DNA from: Coriolopsis trogii
Taxonomy: Eukaryota; Basidiomycota; Agaricomycetes; Polyporales; Polyporaceae
Reading direction: 5' to 3'
DNA: 64,000 nucleotides
Assembly (NCBI GenBank): GCA_020543525.1
Contig: JAHYIO010000036.1
Coordinates: forward strand, 2,480,001 to 2,544,000
In this document: positions 49,335 to 61,298 of the stretch, in pieces
Numbering within the stretch: position 1 is the stretch's first letter
Layout: every line of letters starts with the position of its first letter
Notes under the pieces: model-generated
What the model was told of the DNA's origin: nothing
Database searches by the model: none
What the model saw: only the letters and a program-made list of their open reading frames with translations
Translations under genes and position numbers: made by a program

Positions 49335-51301
49335 GTTGTTGTTGTGGGTGGTGATGGTGGTGGTGGTGGTGGCGGCGGCGTATGGGAGGACGTCGTCGGG
49401 GGATGGAGGGGCAGCAAAGGTGGGTGCGGCGGAGTGGTGATGGATGGTGATGGACGGGGTGGGGAGAGGTAGTTATAAGAATGGGGAGGGATGGGACACG
49501 AAGGAGCGTTCTTCGGAAGTGACCAGAGGAAAGAAGAGAGTGTGTAACAGGCAGGATCAATTGGGCACGGAGAGAATGCTCGGTTAGAGAATCCGGCTGG
49601 TTGTCAGTCTCATCGAGCAGGTCCGACTTGGTAGGACTCACGGCCCCCCAGCGCCAACCTTCGCGATGGCCGATGGGATCTGGGGAGAGGACCGAGTGGC
49701 GGGGACGTGGTTGGTCCGCGAGCGGCCATGCCTTCTGTGAACTCTCGCTTTCGTGATGACTTACGGTCGTAACGTGGTGGGTGGTTCTGGGTTCGGGTTC
49801 GGGGCTGCTGACGGCCGGATTGGGGATGAATGTGATGCCGTATGGTTGTCGAACTGGCTCAAGTTGGGTGTCAGCGAACGAGGAGCTGGCAGACGCAGCA
49901 TCGGAGGGCGTGGGAGGGAGGGGAGGACTGCGAGAAAGGCGGAATATCTGTGGGTGGCAGCAGTGGGGGCGGATTCTCACCCGGCTGGAGGCGTATGTCC
50001 AAGCTGTTTCCAGAGTGGGCGAGGGACGGCTTCGCTCGCGTCGCAATTCCGAACAGAAGCGGGGGCGTCGACGAGCAATATGGACATTGCGAGCCTCGCG
50101 TTCTCCATCCGGTATCTCCCAAGACCAGATGGCTGGGTCGGGCGTGGCGCCGAGTGCGCACAGGATCAAGGTCCCCAAAACGTCCGACGGTGCGCTCCCA
50201 ACCAGGCAGTCCCTGTGCGGAATAGCGTTTGCCTCTTGCCATCCCTGCCCATCGATAACACAAACCTTGTTCTCGCCTCCCACTCGCCCAACGCCCGTGC
50301 CCAGCTCGCCTCGCCCAGCCCCCTCCCGCGCACTCCCCCCGCCGCCGGCAGCGGTTCCCCCTCTCCCTCGATCGACGTAATCGCTCACTCCCGTCCCAGC
50401 CATCTCCGGCAAACTGCGTTCAAACCCCGCGATTCTCCTCCAACCCTTCGGTCTCTTCTCCGCCTCCACTTGAACACCGGGCGCCTCCTCCCACTCCCCC
50501 CACCTGGGGCCTGGCGACCTTCCCTTTCTGTACCCACGCGCATCAGCCACTGCACTGCTGCCGCGTGCCGCCGATGCTTATCCTCGCTCCTCCAGCGACA
50601 TTGTACAACGATTGTTTAATGATCACCACCGTCCCGATCCTGCTCGCTTCGCTTCTGCCACTGGCGACTGCGATGAATTGCAGAATACCCTCGACTCGCC
50701 TCCCCCGGACGTCCCTAGTCCCAAACCTTCTCCACTCACCATTCCATCGCAGCCGCACGCACGCACGCCGCCTCCGCGTCCTCGTGCGGCTCCGTCGCAC
50801 AGACCTGACGCAGGCACCATCAGCAATCTCCACACATGTTCGAGAGCAAGGGACGCAGACAAACACTGCAGAGTGCGAAGAAGGAATCAGTCTCGAAACG
50901 AAACAACAATTCGAACGCGTTGTCTTTCGCCGGAGCCTAGCGCACCGGCCGTCACCGTTACCGTTACGTCCTATCGCACAGCGGCAGCGAATCGTCCACC
51001 GGGACGCTCGATTTTTTTTTTTCGTTCGTTCGTTCGGACGCAGTTCCAAGAATCTCCAGCCCGTCCACATGCTTCGTCCGTCCACGATTGGCTCTCCCTC
51101 TCGCCCGCCATCTCAGGGACGGCTTATGCTATCAGCGCGTTCGGGCGAGTCCGATGAGAAGCCAGTGGTGAGTGCACAAAAGAAGAAGGAAGAGACAAAA
51201 ATTACCAACATTTATCTCTTCGCGGCAGTCGCCCGAGAACGTGGGGGCATGCACATCCGCCGCGACGTCTGCTCGACAGCTGCTCACCACATGTTGCTAT
51301 G

Positions 51302-51326
51302 GTCGTCAGTCGTCAGTCGTCAGCGA
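51302..51326. repeat. GTCGTCA tandem repeat
   Basis: Three to four head-to-tail copies of a 7-bp unit inside the WOPR upstream tract. Confidence 0.7.
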
Positions 51327-52224
51327 GCGATCGTATCGGTTGCCAGCTCTCTCCCTCTTCTCCCCCCTGGAGGTCCAGACCTCCAGACCGCCGTGTCTGA
51401 CTCAGGCAGCCCCTTACGGGAGCGCAGAAAGCAGATAGATTGGCCTTCGAAAGGGAGACGTACGGTGCAGCCTGAGCTGAGCCCGCTCGGGTGCAGTACT
51501 GCACGCTCGCTCGGGTACAGTACCCACGGCAGACGCCGCGCCACGCCTCATCCGAAAATCCAAACGTGGCCCGTGGCCTATGGCACAAGGATGACCGGGG
51601 CTCGAGGTCTTCTTTTGCGAACCTAACGGTTCGCGGAACCTATAATCCCCCCTCCCCCAGGCTCCAGTTCGCCCAAACGGGTCGCACCGCGCCGCCGTTT
51701 CTGGGCTGGGGCTTCCCGCGCGCGCGAGGCCGCTGACACATGCCCCTTGGCTCATGCGCCCTGCCTCCCCCTACCAATATAGAGTAGAGATCCATCCGTC
51801 CGCCGTTTGGGGCTTCCCCATTCATTCAGGGTCGCCTCGCCCGGCGCCGAGAGGGGAGATGGAAGAGGTGCAGAGAAAAGAGGAGGAAGGCTCGTCCGGG
51901 AAACTGGCACGCGCTGTGCGGTGTACGCTATACGTATGTACGGCGCGCGCACCGGGCTAACGGCGCCCTTCTCTTCCTCTCTTTCTCCCGGAACGGATTC
52001 GGATCCGTGTTTTGTATCTTGTGGGGGCACTGACACTAGCACTGGCACCAGCATACGCCTCAAGCTGAAGCGTTCAAAAACTAGACAGTGGACGAACGGG
52101 ATGGATCATGGATCGTAGACGGAGACGGCGATGGAGAGAGGGGAGAAACAAGGTTTTGATCCGTCAGCGCAGTCGTTGGCAGCTGCTCCTCTGGGACCTG
52201 TCATCCAAGTGCGAAGTGCCAAGT

Positions 52225-52247
52225 CATCGCCATCGCCATCGCCATCG
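52225..52247. repeat. CATCGC tandem repeat
   Basis: Four copies of a 6-bp unit in the WOPR upstream tract. Confidence 0.75.
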
Positions 52248-53439
52248 TGCACGCGCGGATCTCGGGCTCGACGGACGAGCGCAGCGGTGCGCTGACGGGT
52301 CGCGCCGTCTGCTCCTGCTCCGACAAAGTCGCATCTGCGCGTGCGCGTCGACGTCGCGGCGAGCGCACACAGTGACACACAGAGGACACGGACGGGGTAA
52401 TTTGGCCATCAGGCAAGGGTCCGGTGACAGAGCGATTCGTGGGGTGTGTTGCGTTTGTGCCTGGCTACAGCCATCGCTCGTTCTGATTGCGGACGCTTGT
52501 GAACAACAGGGAGGGAGAGGGAGAGAGGGAAAGAGGACGACGATCCGCAGTGGCAGAACTTCAGGACCCGCGCGTCGACGTCGGAACCGCACCCGCTCCC
52601 CCTTAACGCATCACGAATCATCATCCTTAGCAGCAACATCCTTAGCAGCAGCATATCGTCCTCTGCTCTGCTCTCTCTCCCGTCTTGGTCATATCGCGCT
52701 CGGGTCAAAGAGAGGTAGCACTGACATTGGCAGGCAGCGACGACTCCGGGAGACAGTAAGAGCATGTGGGGACCCCAGGTCCGACATGGCGTCCCATCTC
52801 ATTCCTGTCACCCTCACCACCTCCTCTCAGAGGCGCGCCAACGCCAAGCCGAGAGAGCCTGAAGGAGGGGGGGAGGGGCAGTGCAGTGCAGCGCGATCGC
52901 TGGACGCGTCATCCACCCCAGGCCCTGCCGAGCTCGTACTGTGTGAGCGATGGGCCCGTAGAGGCCGTGGCCGGTCCGGGACAACGACGGATGGAGCAAG
53001 AAACGAAAGAAAAAAGGTACGGATGGACGCACCGTGAGCGAGAAAGAAGCCCCGTAGCGTGCAGGAGGGGGCGTGGGCCATGCCGTCAGCGGTCCTGGCA
53101 GGCTCGCACATCCTCACATCCCCTTAGCTCCGTCGCCCCACCGACTCGGGCTTGAGCGAGCGAGCGAGCGAGAAGTGACAAGCGAGAAGCGGGAAGCGGG
53201 AAGTGAGAGAAGGTGGACGCGCGCGATAGCAGCTGGCAGAGGTCAGCCCTACGCGCATGGCCGTGGCACAGTGGGTTGCCGGATATTCCTTTGAAGCCCG
53301 CATGCTTCGCGGGCCTTCGCGGCTGCCCCCGACACTCTCCCATCCCCCAAGTTGACGACGACTGGCCGACTTCCCCGCGAAGAAGGCGCAGCGCCAGTGC
53401 CAGCCCCCATGCCCACACTGTATGCCCACGAACACGACA

Positions 53440-53471
<32 letters not shown>

Positions 53472-53474
53472 CCG
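53440..53474. repeat. GAACCGC tandem repeat
   Basis: Four near-perfect copies of a 7-bp unit followed by a shortened copy. Confidence 0.75.
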
Positions 53475-53738
53475 CGCCGAGATTAGCAATCGTGCAGTCC
53501 AGTTAGGTAAGAATACTGCAGCACGGCGGACGACCGTCCGAGCCGGACCCAGCGCCGTCCTCCACGGCTTGTCAGTCCACCAAGTCCACAAAGAGGTCGG
53601 GCTTGCTCCCCATGTGTCCACTCGAGCCCGCCGCCGAGGGCCGTCTCTCTCCCTCCTTTCCTGGACGGCCAGGACCGCGGCGCCTCGACCGACAACGAGA
53701 GCGTGCCTCAGAGTCCCCGGCGGGTCCTTCCAGAGAGC

Positions 53739-53763
53739 CTCAGCTCAGCTCAGCTCAGCTCAG
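53739..53763. repeat. CTCAG tandem repeat
   Basis: Five perfect copies of a 5-bp unit. Each junction forms AGCT, a palindrome. Confidence 0.8.
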
Positions 53764-55301
53764 AGGACAGCCCGACCGTCCCAGTCCGTGTGTCCGCGCG
53801 TGAGAGATCGGGTGCGAGAGATAGACTCAGGCTACAATCCCGTGGCCGTCCACGGTCGCTGTGCCACTCACCCACCGGCACCACCGATCGCAGATTTCCC
53901 GCCACGGACCATGCTGCGAGAGTCGAAGTCGCGGGAGAAGGCATCTCGCATGACGCATGACGTATGTCTGTCTGCAGCCCGACCGTAGCATCGAGCAACC
54001 GTCCGTCCGCTCTTGGGGGCGTCCGTTCCCACCCGCCCGCGAGAGGCCCCACTCCCACCCCCTTCGAACGCCTGGGCAGGCTGACAGCCAGCCCGGCTGG
54101 GGGCGCGAAGGGAAGGAAGCCCGCATATGGGGACTGACCGACTATAGACTGGCTGATTGGACTGGCAGGCTGCGGGCGAGAGTGCTTCGTACACGTGGGT
54201 ATCGCCTCTGCCGATCGATGCACTCTGCCGAACGTTCGTGCCGACGTAATTGGGACCGACGAGCCATGGATGGAAGGGTGGAGCGCGAGCTGCGTGCCCA
54301 CCGTACTCAGACGGGCACCCGATGCGAGGGTGTCTCAAGTTCGCGCTGCGAACGCATTCTCAGCGTTACGGGAGAGCCAGCAGGAGCTGCACCAGACGGC
54401 GTTCTCCCCTCTCCGAAATCAAAAGAGCCAAGTTCGCCGACGGCAGGCCTGCCGGTGTTCGGGAAGAGCGGACGGGAAGAAAGAAGGGCGCGACTAGGGG
54501 AGAGGGGGGGGGGCGTGATGTGTTCCGCGCTACCGCACGGCGGAGACACGGTCTGCAGTCGTTGACGGGCCCTGGGCAGCGGGTGGAAGGACGAAACCGG
54601 CTCTCCCACCGCTTCTTTCGCTGGCGGGGACGTCGAGTGCTGCTTGAGCGGCCCAGGCGCCGCATTCTGGGGCGTTCAGTATAGGGGTTGATGGTAGCAC
54701 CGTTCGAAAGCGGTACGGCCGCTTCCCTATCTGGTCCATTTGTTAGCGTGAGCCACGCAGAACGGGCGAGCAGAGAGACGAATGCTCACCAGGTGCTAAA
54801 CCCGTCCCTACGTCGGTCGCCGATGACACCCCTATGACCTCTTCCCCCGAGGCAGTCCCCGAGCCCGAAAAGCAACAAGATGCGCCCAGGGGCCCCGCTG
54901 AGTTTAAGGCCTACACGAAGCAACGTGTTGACCATTAAGGGGCAGAAGGCGAAGGTCCCCGTCGTCGTTGAGTTTCAGGCGAGAAGATAGGGTGGGCAGA
55001 TAAGCGACGGGAGGTGGGGGCCTTGCCGCCCTGGGCGGTGGCCGTCGGGCAGGGGAACCGTTCGAGAGCCGAGGTAGCCTAGCGAAGCGGCGCGGACGAT
55101 CGCGGGGGAGAGATGGTATGACAGCCACCCCGTATCACAGAGGCCCCCGTATCCCAGCATCCAGCATACGGTGACGCACTGGCCAAGGGTTCGGGCCCAG
55201 AGTCGTGCGCCGTGCGTGCCAGACCTTCCGGAAGTGCAAACAGCGGCATACCGGGAAGAGGGACATGTGGTCCGAACTCGGGGAAGTGCAGCGAAGAGGT
55301 A

Positions 55302-55346
55302 GGGTGGGGTGGGGTGGGTTGGGAGAGGGAGAGGGAGAGGGAGAGA
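55302..55346. repeat. Purine-rich GGGGT / GGGAGA tract
   Basis: A run of GGGGT units passes directly into four GGGAGA units. The strand is almost all purine and has closely spaced G-runs that could form a G-quadruplex or triplex. Confidence 0.7.
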
Positions 55347-56692
55347 ACGTAGAGCCGGCGTGCATTCGCATCGGGCGCAGTATAGGAGTCGCTGCCACTG
55401 GATGCACGCCCCAGGCTGCACGTTATTCGTCCGGAGCCCCCGGGGACGACAGGGATGGACCGACGAGAATGGCACTCGATGGCGTCTGGGGCGCGCACGG
55501 GGAGTTCGTGTGCAATTAGCTGAGTCGGAACTGGGATGTCGAAGCTTTGCCGGACGTCGTCCATGACGCGTTGTTCGAGAACTGGAAATCTGCCTGGCGG
55601 GGACTCGAGAGGCACGCCCGACCATCCCGGCTCTGCCAGTCCTCGTGCGGAGAGGCGCCTTGGAAGGACAAGGTCGCGACCGAGGAGACGTCGATGCGCG
55701 TCTAGGATGAATCCTAAGTGGCAGGGTGGCCGCGATGCTCTCCTAGGGTCCTGCGCCATTCAATCCGGATGAAATCAGTGGGTGCGGCTGAAGAGAGGAC
55801 TCGGACAAGCCACTCACCAGCATCACATGACCAAAAAGAGCGGTGCAGGGTCGGCTGGCGTGTGCGTGCAGAATTGGGCTGAATGAGCCGAGTGCGAAGA
55901 TTGACATGGATGGACGAGGGCAAGCTTCGCGGCCCACTGGAACGGGTATGCGGACCTCGAAATCAAAATGGCACGCGAATGTCCGGGGGAGAGTGGGTGT
56001 GAGTGTCAATGCAGATGACGCCGCGGACACCACACAAGATGGCAGAACGATCCAGGCAGCAGTAGACGATGGCCTCCTTCAGATCTGGACGGGACGAGTG
56101 TGCACAAGTGGCAAGCGCGCATCCATCCTCCTTCCCGGGCACGCGGGCCGGGGGCAGAGAACGGCGGCCGGGGCTCGGGTCGAGAGAAGGAGGAAGGAGA
56201 TCTGTGGCGAACAGCGCGCGTCCTCCGCTCCCACCTCCGCCCACTCAGGCAGTCCCATTTCCCCCTCTGGCCTGCTTCTCCTCCAGGCCCCCACTTGCGG
56301 CAACTTTCGCCTTCCAGCCGCCAGCCGAGCGGGTGCAGTCGACCCCCACCTCGTCTGCACGTTCTCCGACGCCTCACACCCCAACGCCCGGGGAGCCCCA
56401 AGCCATATCCATCCCTCCTCCCTCCCACACCCTGCCCCGAGCGCATTCAAATCCCAATGACACATCTCCTCAGCCCATGGGAAGTCCCTGCGCGGACCCG
56501 TGCCTGGCTCGCGCGAAGGTTCCGAAGCGCAGAACCGTCCAAGCTTTCTCTGTTTTCACCCACGCGCCCTACAGCTGGGCACCGGCGCGCCAGAGCCAGA
56601 GCAGGGACCGAGCTCCCAGTGCGCGCGAGAGAGTGGGCTCTATACTTGTTGCGCGTGCGTAACCCATGCCCCTGCGCGACTCGAACGTCGAC

Positions 56693-56719
56693 GTCGTCCG
56701 TCGTCCGTCGTCCGTCGTC
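56693..56719. repeat. GTCGTCC tandem repeat
   Basis: Four copies of a 7-bp unit close to a TATAAG at about 56744. Confidence 0.75.
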
Positions 56720-57149
56720 AGCCCCAGCACCCCGCACGTCCTGGCCTATAAGACCGGTTGGCACATGCCGCGTCCTGTTCTCGGGAGCGATAGATGCGCG
56801 AAGATGCAGGAGACGCGTCCTGCTCCTTCGACGCCACGCCTGATGCGCGCGTCCCAGAAGGACGCCGAAGGCTCGTTCCCCTTGGAGGCGCGAAGGCGTC
56901 GTCGAACAGAGAAACGCGAGAGAACGTAAGAAACTCGGTCACATTCCATCGTCGCCCCATGGCCGGCCAGGGCCCACATGCACACCACCTATCAGCCATC
57001 TGTGTACGCGTAACGCCACTGGCAGGCATTCATTCACGTTAAGGATCCCCGCGATTTGATCACCCATCCCACCCTGGGATCACTGGCCGGCCATACATGG
57101 AGGAGGAGCTCCACCCTTCGCGCACGCTCGTTCTGGCATCTTTCATGGA

Positions 57150-57178
57150 CACCGAACACCGAACACCGAACACCGAAC
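57150..57178. repeat. CACCGAA tandem repeat
   Basis: Four copies of a 7-bp unit near the distal end of the WOPR upstream tract. Confidence 0.75.
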
Positions 57179-58004
57179 ATGAGGCAACGCCATGCAAATC
57201 GCCCTCAGAAGCCTTACGGCACACCACGCTTCACACCACCATGCCGGCGCGTCGCAGCTCGAACGTCCACACTCACCGCTCAGACCTCAGGGCCCCTCAG
57301 GCTCACCCTCGGCTGAACACGTACTCACAGGCAGGCCGTGTCGTAACCGTAGGAACGCTCAGGGCCCAATCCTCCGAACCAGAACTCGTTGCTGTCGATC
57401 CGATTGCGTGCGTCTTCTGTGCGTCGCAGATCGACCTTCGAGCCTCGAATTCGAACCAGCATTCCCAATCGCGCTTCCGGGCTTTCAACATTCAATGCAT
57501 ACGCATGTAGGGTCCTAATTGATGGATGAGCGCAGCTGCGAGATGCGCAGCGGATGCGAGTACGAGTGTGAGAGAGAGGCGATCTAAATACAGAGGAGGA
57601 TGGGATAGGTGGGTGCTACATCCGTCAGAGGTCGACGTACTACTAGAACGAAACGACGGTAAGTACGGTCAATAGGAGTGTAGTAAGCTGTAAGGCGTAG
57701 GAAAGGCTAGTACTCGCTAGTCGGGGACGAGAACCGGAACCGCGAGGGAAAGAAGGGGGACAAGGAGGAATACGAACACGGATAAATGAATGTAGATAAG
57801 TAACACGAAAAAAGGGGGGCTAGTCAACAACAAACGAAAGTAGGTAGGTGGATGTGTTGTGTAGGAATCAGAGTCACAACTAGTTAGGTTCTATCACTAT
57901 CAGGATTACTGCGTACCGCAACTACTACCCTAAGAAAGCGGACCCCCGGGCACACGCGTCGCGCCCGGGGACCACAGAATGATGTCTTGATCGTACGGGG
58001 TTTT

Positions 58005-59694
58005 TCAGGCGGTAATGGAGTCCACCGGCGCCACAGTCTCAGCAGCAGCGGTCTACAGGTCGCAGTCCCAGTCAGCGAATCACCGCCCAGCACGAAAACA
58101 AGACAGAAGCAGCGCATATGCACACGGGAACAACAGAAGCAAGGGGAATGACTGCACCAACGGCGGACGGCATGGACACGGGCAAAACGGACGCAGGCGA
58201 AACGGAAGCAAGAACAACAGACGGGACGCTCACTTGAGGTCCTGACTCCTTCGGCGATGGTTCAGGAACCGCGACCGCAGCACTTGCTTTCGCTTCCGGT
58301 TCGGGCGTGCGCACGCGCAGGGGCAGCAGCGCGACCTGCCTCGTCTTCTTCACCGTCTTGCCCTCCTTCCCAAAGTAACGCTCCGTCTCGAAGCTCCACT
58401 CCGCGTTCGCGATGATCCAGTCCTCGAGGCCCTGGATGTAGAGCGCCACCTGGCGGTCGATCTCGGCGCCCCACGACGGCACCTCCTTCCGACACTGGAA
58501 AAAGTAGTGGAGCGTCTTCTCCCAGAGCTCGCCCGCCTGCTCGATCGCCGTCTGGCGGTCGACGCCGTTTTGGGCCATGAGCACGCACACGAGGTTGTGC
58601 GTCTGTGGACACGTGCCGCCCGTCAGCATACGGACCCAACACGTTCAGAAAGCGGTCCACATGAGATGGACAGCGCGATGATAGGAACACGTACGTCTCC
58701 GCGCGCCTGCTCAGCATTGTACGACAGCACGTCCTGTGCGACACAAGATCCGGTCAGCTTCGGACGGGAGAAAAGATAGCGGCGCCGCAGCTGCAGCAAC
58801 CGCCGCGAGGAAACAAACTCACGTTCGCCCAGGACACGAGGTCGTTTGTGGAGTCGGCAAGAGCCTTGATGATCGGGTGCTCAACGACCTCGTCGGGGAG
58901 ATCGATGTTCGCCGCGTACTCGATGAACGCGAACCCGGTCTTGCACCCGCTCGTATCGCGCCGGAGGGTGATGTACTCTTCGAGGTCGGGGATGCTCTTC
59001 GAGCCGCGATCCGACGCCTGCTGCATGATGGCCTGGAAGTACGTGTCGAGCGTGGACATCAGGCGCTGTTGGCACCCGGGCCCTGCGGTCGCCTGCATGC
59101 GCGTCCAGAAGCTGTGGCAGAAACACGATGCGAGACGCGATGCGTGAGACGCGAGAGCCGACCGAAGGGGAGATGGACGGGAAGCGGAAGAGGAAACAAT
59201 AAGGCACGGCACGTGAGCATGACATTGTTCCTGCGCCTCCAGGGGCAAAACATGACATGAGAAGACGATGGGGAAGTGACTTACGACTTGGTGAGCCGGT
59301 GCGCGGCTGTGTCCGAGTGATAGCTGTGCGGGAAGTAGAGCGTGTTCATGACGCACTCCGCAAGCCCACGCGTGCCCGTCGTGTCGAACTCGTCCGTCCA
59401 GTCGTCGAGCGTGAAGAGGAAGTTCATGAAGTCCGTGCAGACCCGGAGCTCATCGAACGTGCAGTCGATGTAGCACATGCCGCTAAGGAGACCGGCGTTG
59501 AGCGTCAGGAACTTGGCGCGCTGCTTCTCCGAGAAGTTGGCCATGCTGAGGAGCCATTCTTCGGATTCGCGTGACACCTCGCGCTCCTGGGGATGGCAGC
59601 GGAGCGGATATGGCACGGGCGAGACAAAGTCGGGGAACTTGAGGATGACCTCTTTGGAGTCGGAGGTGGTGGCGTTCATGGGTGATACAGCCAT
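58005..59694 (-). CDS. Sesquiterpene synthase (terpene cyclase) 2, with C-terminal extension
   Basis: Class I terpene synthase acting on farnesyl diphosphate. Five exons (59694-59285, 59111-58823, 58733-58695, 58602-58234, 58052-58005) give 384 residues. Motifs are intact: FTLDDWTDEFD (DDxxD), NDVLSYNAEQARGD (NSE), RRDTSGCKTGF and TERYFGKEG (RY pair). It shares exon borders and long identical stretches with synthase 1 (for example ATAGPGCQQRL against ETAGPGCTRRF). It differs by an extra intron after QARGD and by about 45 added C-terminal residues of Ala/Pro/Glu-rich composition (PEPEAKASAAVAVPEPSPKE), whose last 16 codons sit in a separate exon. The tail is probably disordered. The product is unknown. 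Confidence 0.91.
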
Positions 59695-59798
59695 TGGAGT
59701 ACAGTAGGGAAAGGAAGGGATGGTGGGTGTATAAAAACAAGAAGCGCAAGAAGTGAAGAGACGAGTCGCACCGGCCTGAGAACTGCCCGCCCCGGGGC

Positions 59799-59806
59799 CT
59801 TATATA
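59799..59806 (-). promoter_or_regulatory. TATA box of terpene synthase 2
   Basis: TATATAAG on the minus strand about 105 bp upstream of the ATG at 59694, matching the spacing in the paralogue. Confidence 0.65.
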
Positions 59807-60077
59807 TGCATGCGGCTTGATGCGGAAGGACCGGGAGGCGGCAGGGAAAACTACCGTATTGTGTTGTGAACGAGGCATGGTGAATCTGTCATACGTTTAG
59901 GGACAGTGACCCGGATTTGTCAGGAGACAAGGATCACCGCCGCATATCAAAGTTTCCGTTAAGGAATTAAAGTGTTGACGTGATGGTGGGCGTCCCGCCT
60001 CCGCCGCGAGAGGCGGCTCAAACAGGCTGCGCTGTGTACGGAAAGAGCCTGAAGGCGTTAGAGGTGTGATACAAGAC

Positions 60078-60421
60078 TCAGTAGTCTTCCAGGTGGAAGG
60101 CGCCGCTGTGTGGAGAGACAAGAAATAGGAGCAAGTCAGGTACCTTTCGGGGTCGCTGAGGCCAGGGATAGCAGTTTGCGGGCCACGGTGTGCGAAAAGA
60201 ACGGAGCCGCTGGAGTGTTTCCATAACGGTCTGCCAGCATGGTCCGGCGCGCATTCCGGACTAGCGACTGCCCTGAGAGGGAGGCCGATGGAATAGGCGA
60301 TGGGCAGACAATAACAGAGCGGTTGAGGAATGTTCACGCGCACGGTCGCAGACGACCCTTGATGGTGAGACATTGACATTGGCTTTTGTTGTTGACTGCG
60401 AATGGATGAAGCTCGCTCCAT
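60078..60421 (-). CDS. Tentative small gene, unrecognised
   Basis: Two exons (60421-60144, 60105-60078) with a consensus intron (GTACCT...CACAG) join in frame to 101 residues. The protein begins MERASSIRSQQQKPMSM, has a central region with two Cys (PLCYCLPIAYSIGLPL) and ends GPQTAIPGLSDPESGAFHLE, then DY. The end looks conserved-domain-like but I cannot name it. The true start may lie in further upstream exons (a CTCCAG acceptor precedes the ATG). It lies between the divergent terpene synthase 2 and HSBP1 genes. Confidence 0.35.
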
Positions 60422-61298
60422 GAAAACAAAATACGACGGCTGGAGTACAGAACAGGTTAGCCACGGTGATGCCGATTTGCGAGAAGACACGTTGAAGGCG
60501 AGGACGAAATGGGCGTTAGGAAGAGAGGTAATTGTTTCGAAGACTTACGCAAGTGTGGACGGATTAATATAGAAAGGCAGTGTGGACTGCCAGGTGGAGG
60601 AAGCCCGCGGGATGCGGTGAGTGGCTGCGACACTGAGCAGAGTGCCGAACACGTAAGATTAAACGGGGAAGGAGACGCTTCAGCGGTGACTCGAGCGAGA
60701 GTTGTACAATCGTGAACAATGATTCGGGATTGACAAGATGTTACATCCGTTACGGGATCGCAGTGAGCGTAATCATCAAGGGACAGCACAGACGATATGG
60801 AGGGAGCGTGTTTCAGTGATAGGGAGACGATGTTGGCGAGCAGCAGACAGACAAGAGAGACGGCCGACGACGTCAACACAAGCCCCCGTGCCACGCTCAC
60901 ACGTCCCCAATTCCCCGCGCACGGGCCTCCCTGAGATCGCGCGCAGATCCCCGTAGCCTCTACTGACTCCGCACTAATCTGCAGCGCGCTGAGTCTGAGC
61001 CAGAACGAATGTCCGCGCAGCTCCGCCCGGAGATTTGAGTCCGCGAGTGCCCTGTGCGGCTCCGAGGCCGGACAACGGTGGCAAGTGTTTCAGCTGAGCC
61101 CTGGCTGAGCCTCTCCAGCGACGTCCAGCGACTGTCACCTCTCCTCCTCTTTGCATCCGTCCGATCGTGGCGACGTCTGCCAGCCGCTGCACACTGCCCG
61201 CCCGCGATCTTCTTCCATCTCGAAGTACTAGTTCCACATCTCCAGTATCAGCCTACAATCACAACAATAACCCTGACACAAGCACAAGGCCCAGCCAC

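Larger units (their letters stand above)
49335..58004. other. 8.7-kb gene-free tract upstream of the WOPR gene
   Basis: No supportable protein-coding gene was found between the WOPR start and the 3' end of terpene synthase 2. GC-rich sequence leaves long chance ORFs on both strands (for example 50550-49165 minus, 50565-51626 plus, 52108-53037 plus), but these are Arg/Pro/Ser-rich, overlap each other and show no domains. The tract is dotted with short tandem repeats, listed separately, and a TATAAG near 56744. It probably holds the WOPR promoter and a long 5' UTR, and possibly noncoding RNAs. Confidence 0.55.

Noticed and set aside
49165..50550. 461-codon minus-strand ORF upstream of the WOPR start
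   Set aside because: It overlaps the WOPR first exon in another frame, has random Arg/Pro/His-rich composition and is matched by equally long plus-strand frames. It is a chance ORF in GC-rich DNA.
50565..51626. 353-codon plus-strand ORF in the WOPR upstream tract
   Set aside because: It has no domain, low-complexity composition, runs through a poly-T stretch and overlaps several other open frames. Not supportable as a gene.
52108..53037. 309-codon plus-strand ORF
   Set aside because: Arg-rich and repeat-derived (it crosses the CATCGC repeat), with no recognisable domain.
60457..60900. Minus-strand ORF with a hydrophobic start resembling a signal peptide
   Set aside because: It has no ATG at the start of the hydrophobic part and no splice route from an ATG exon.
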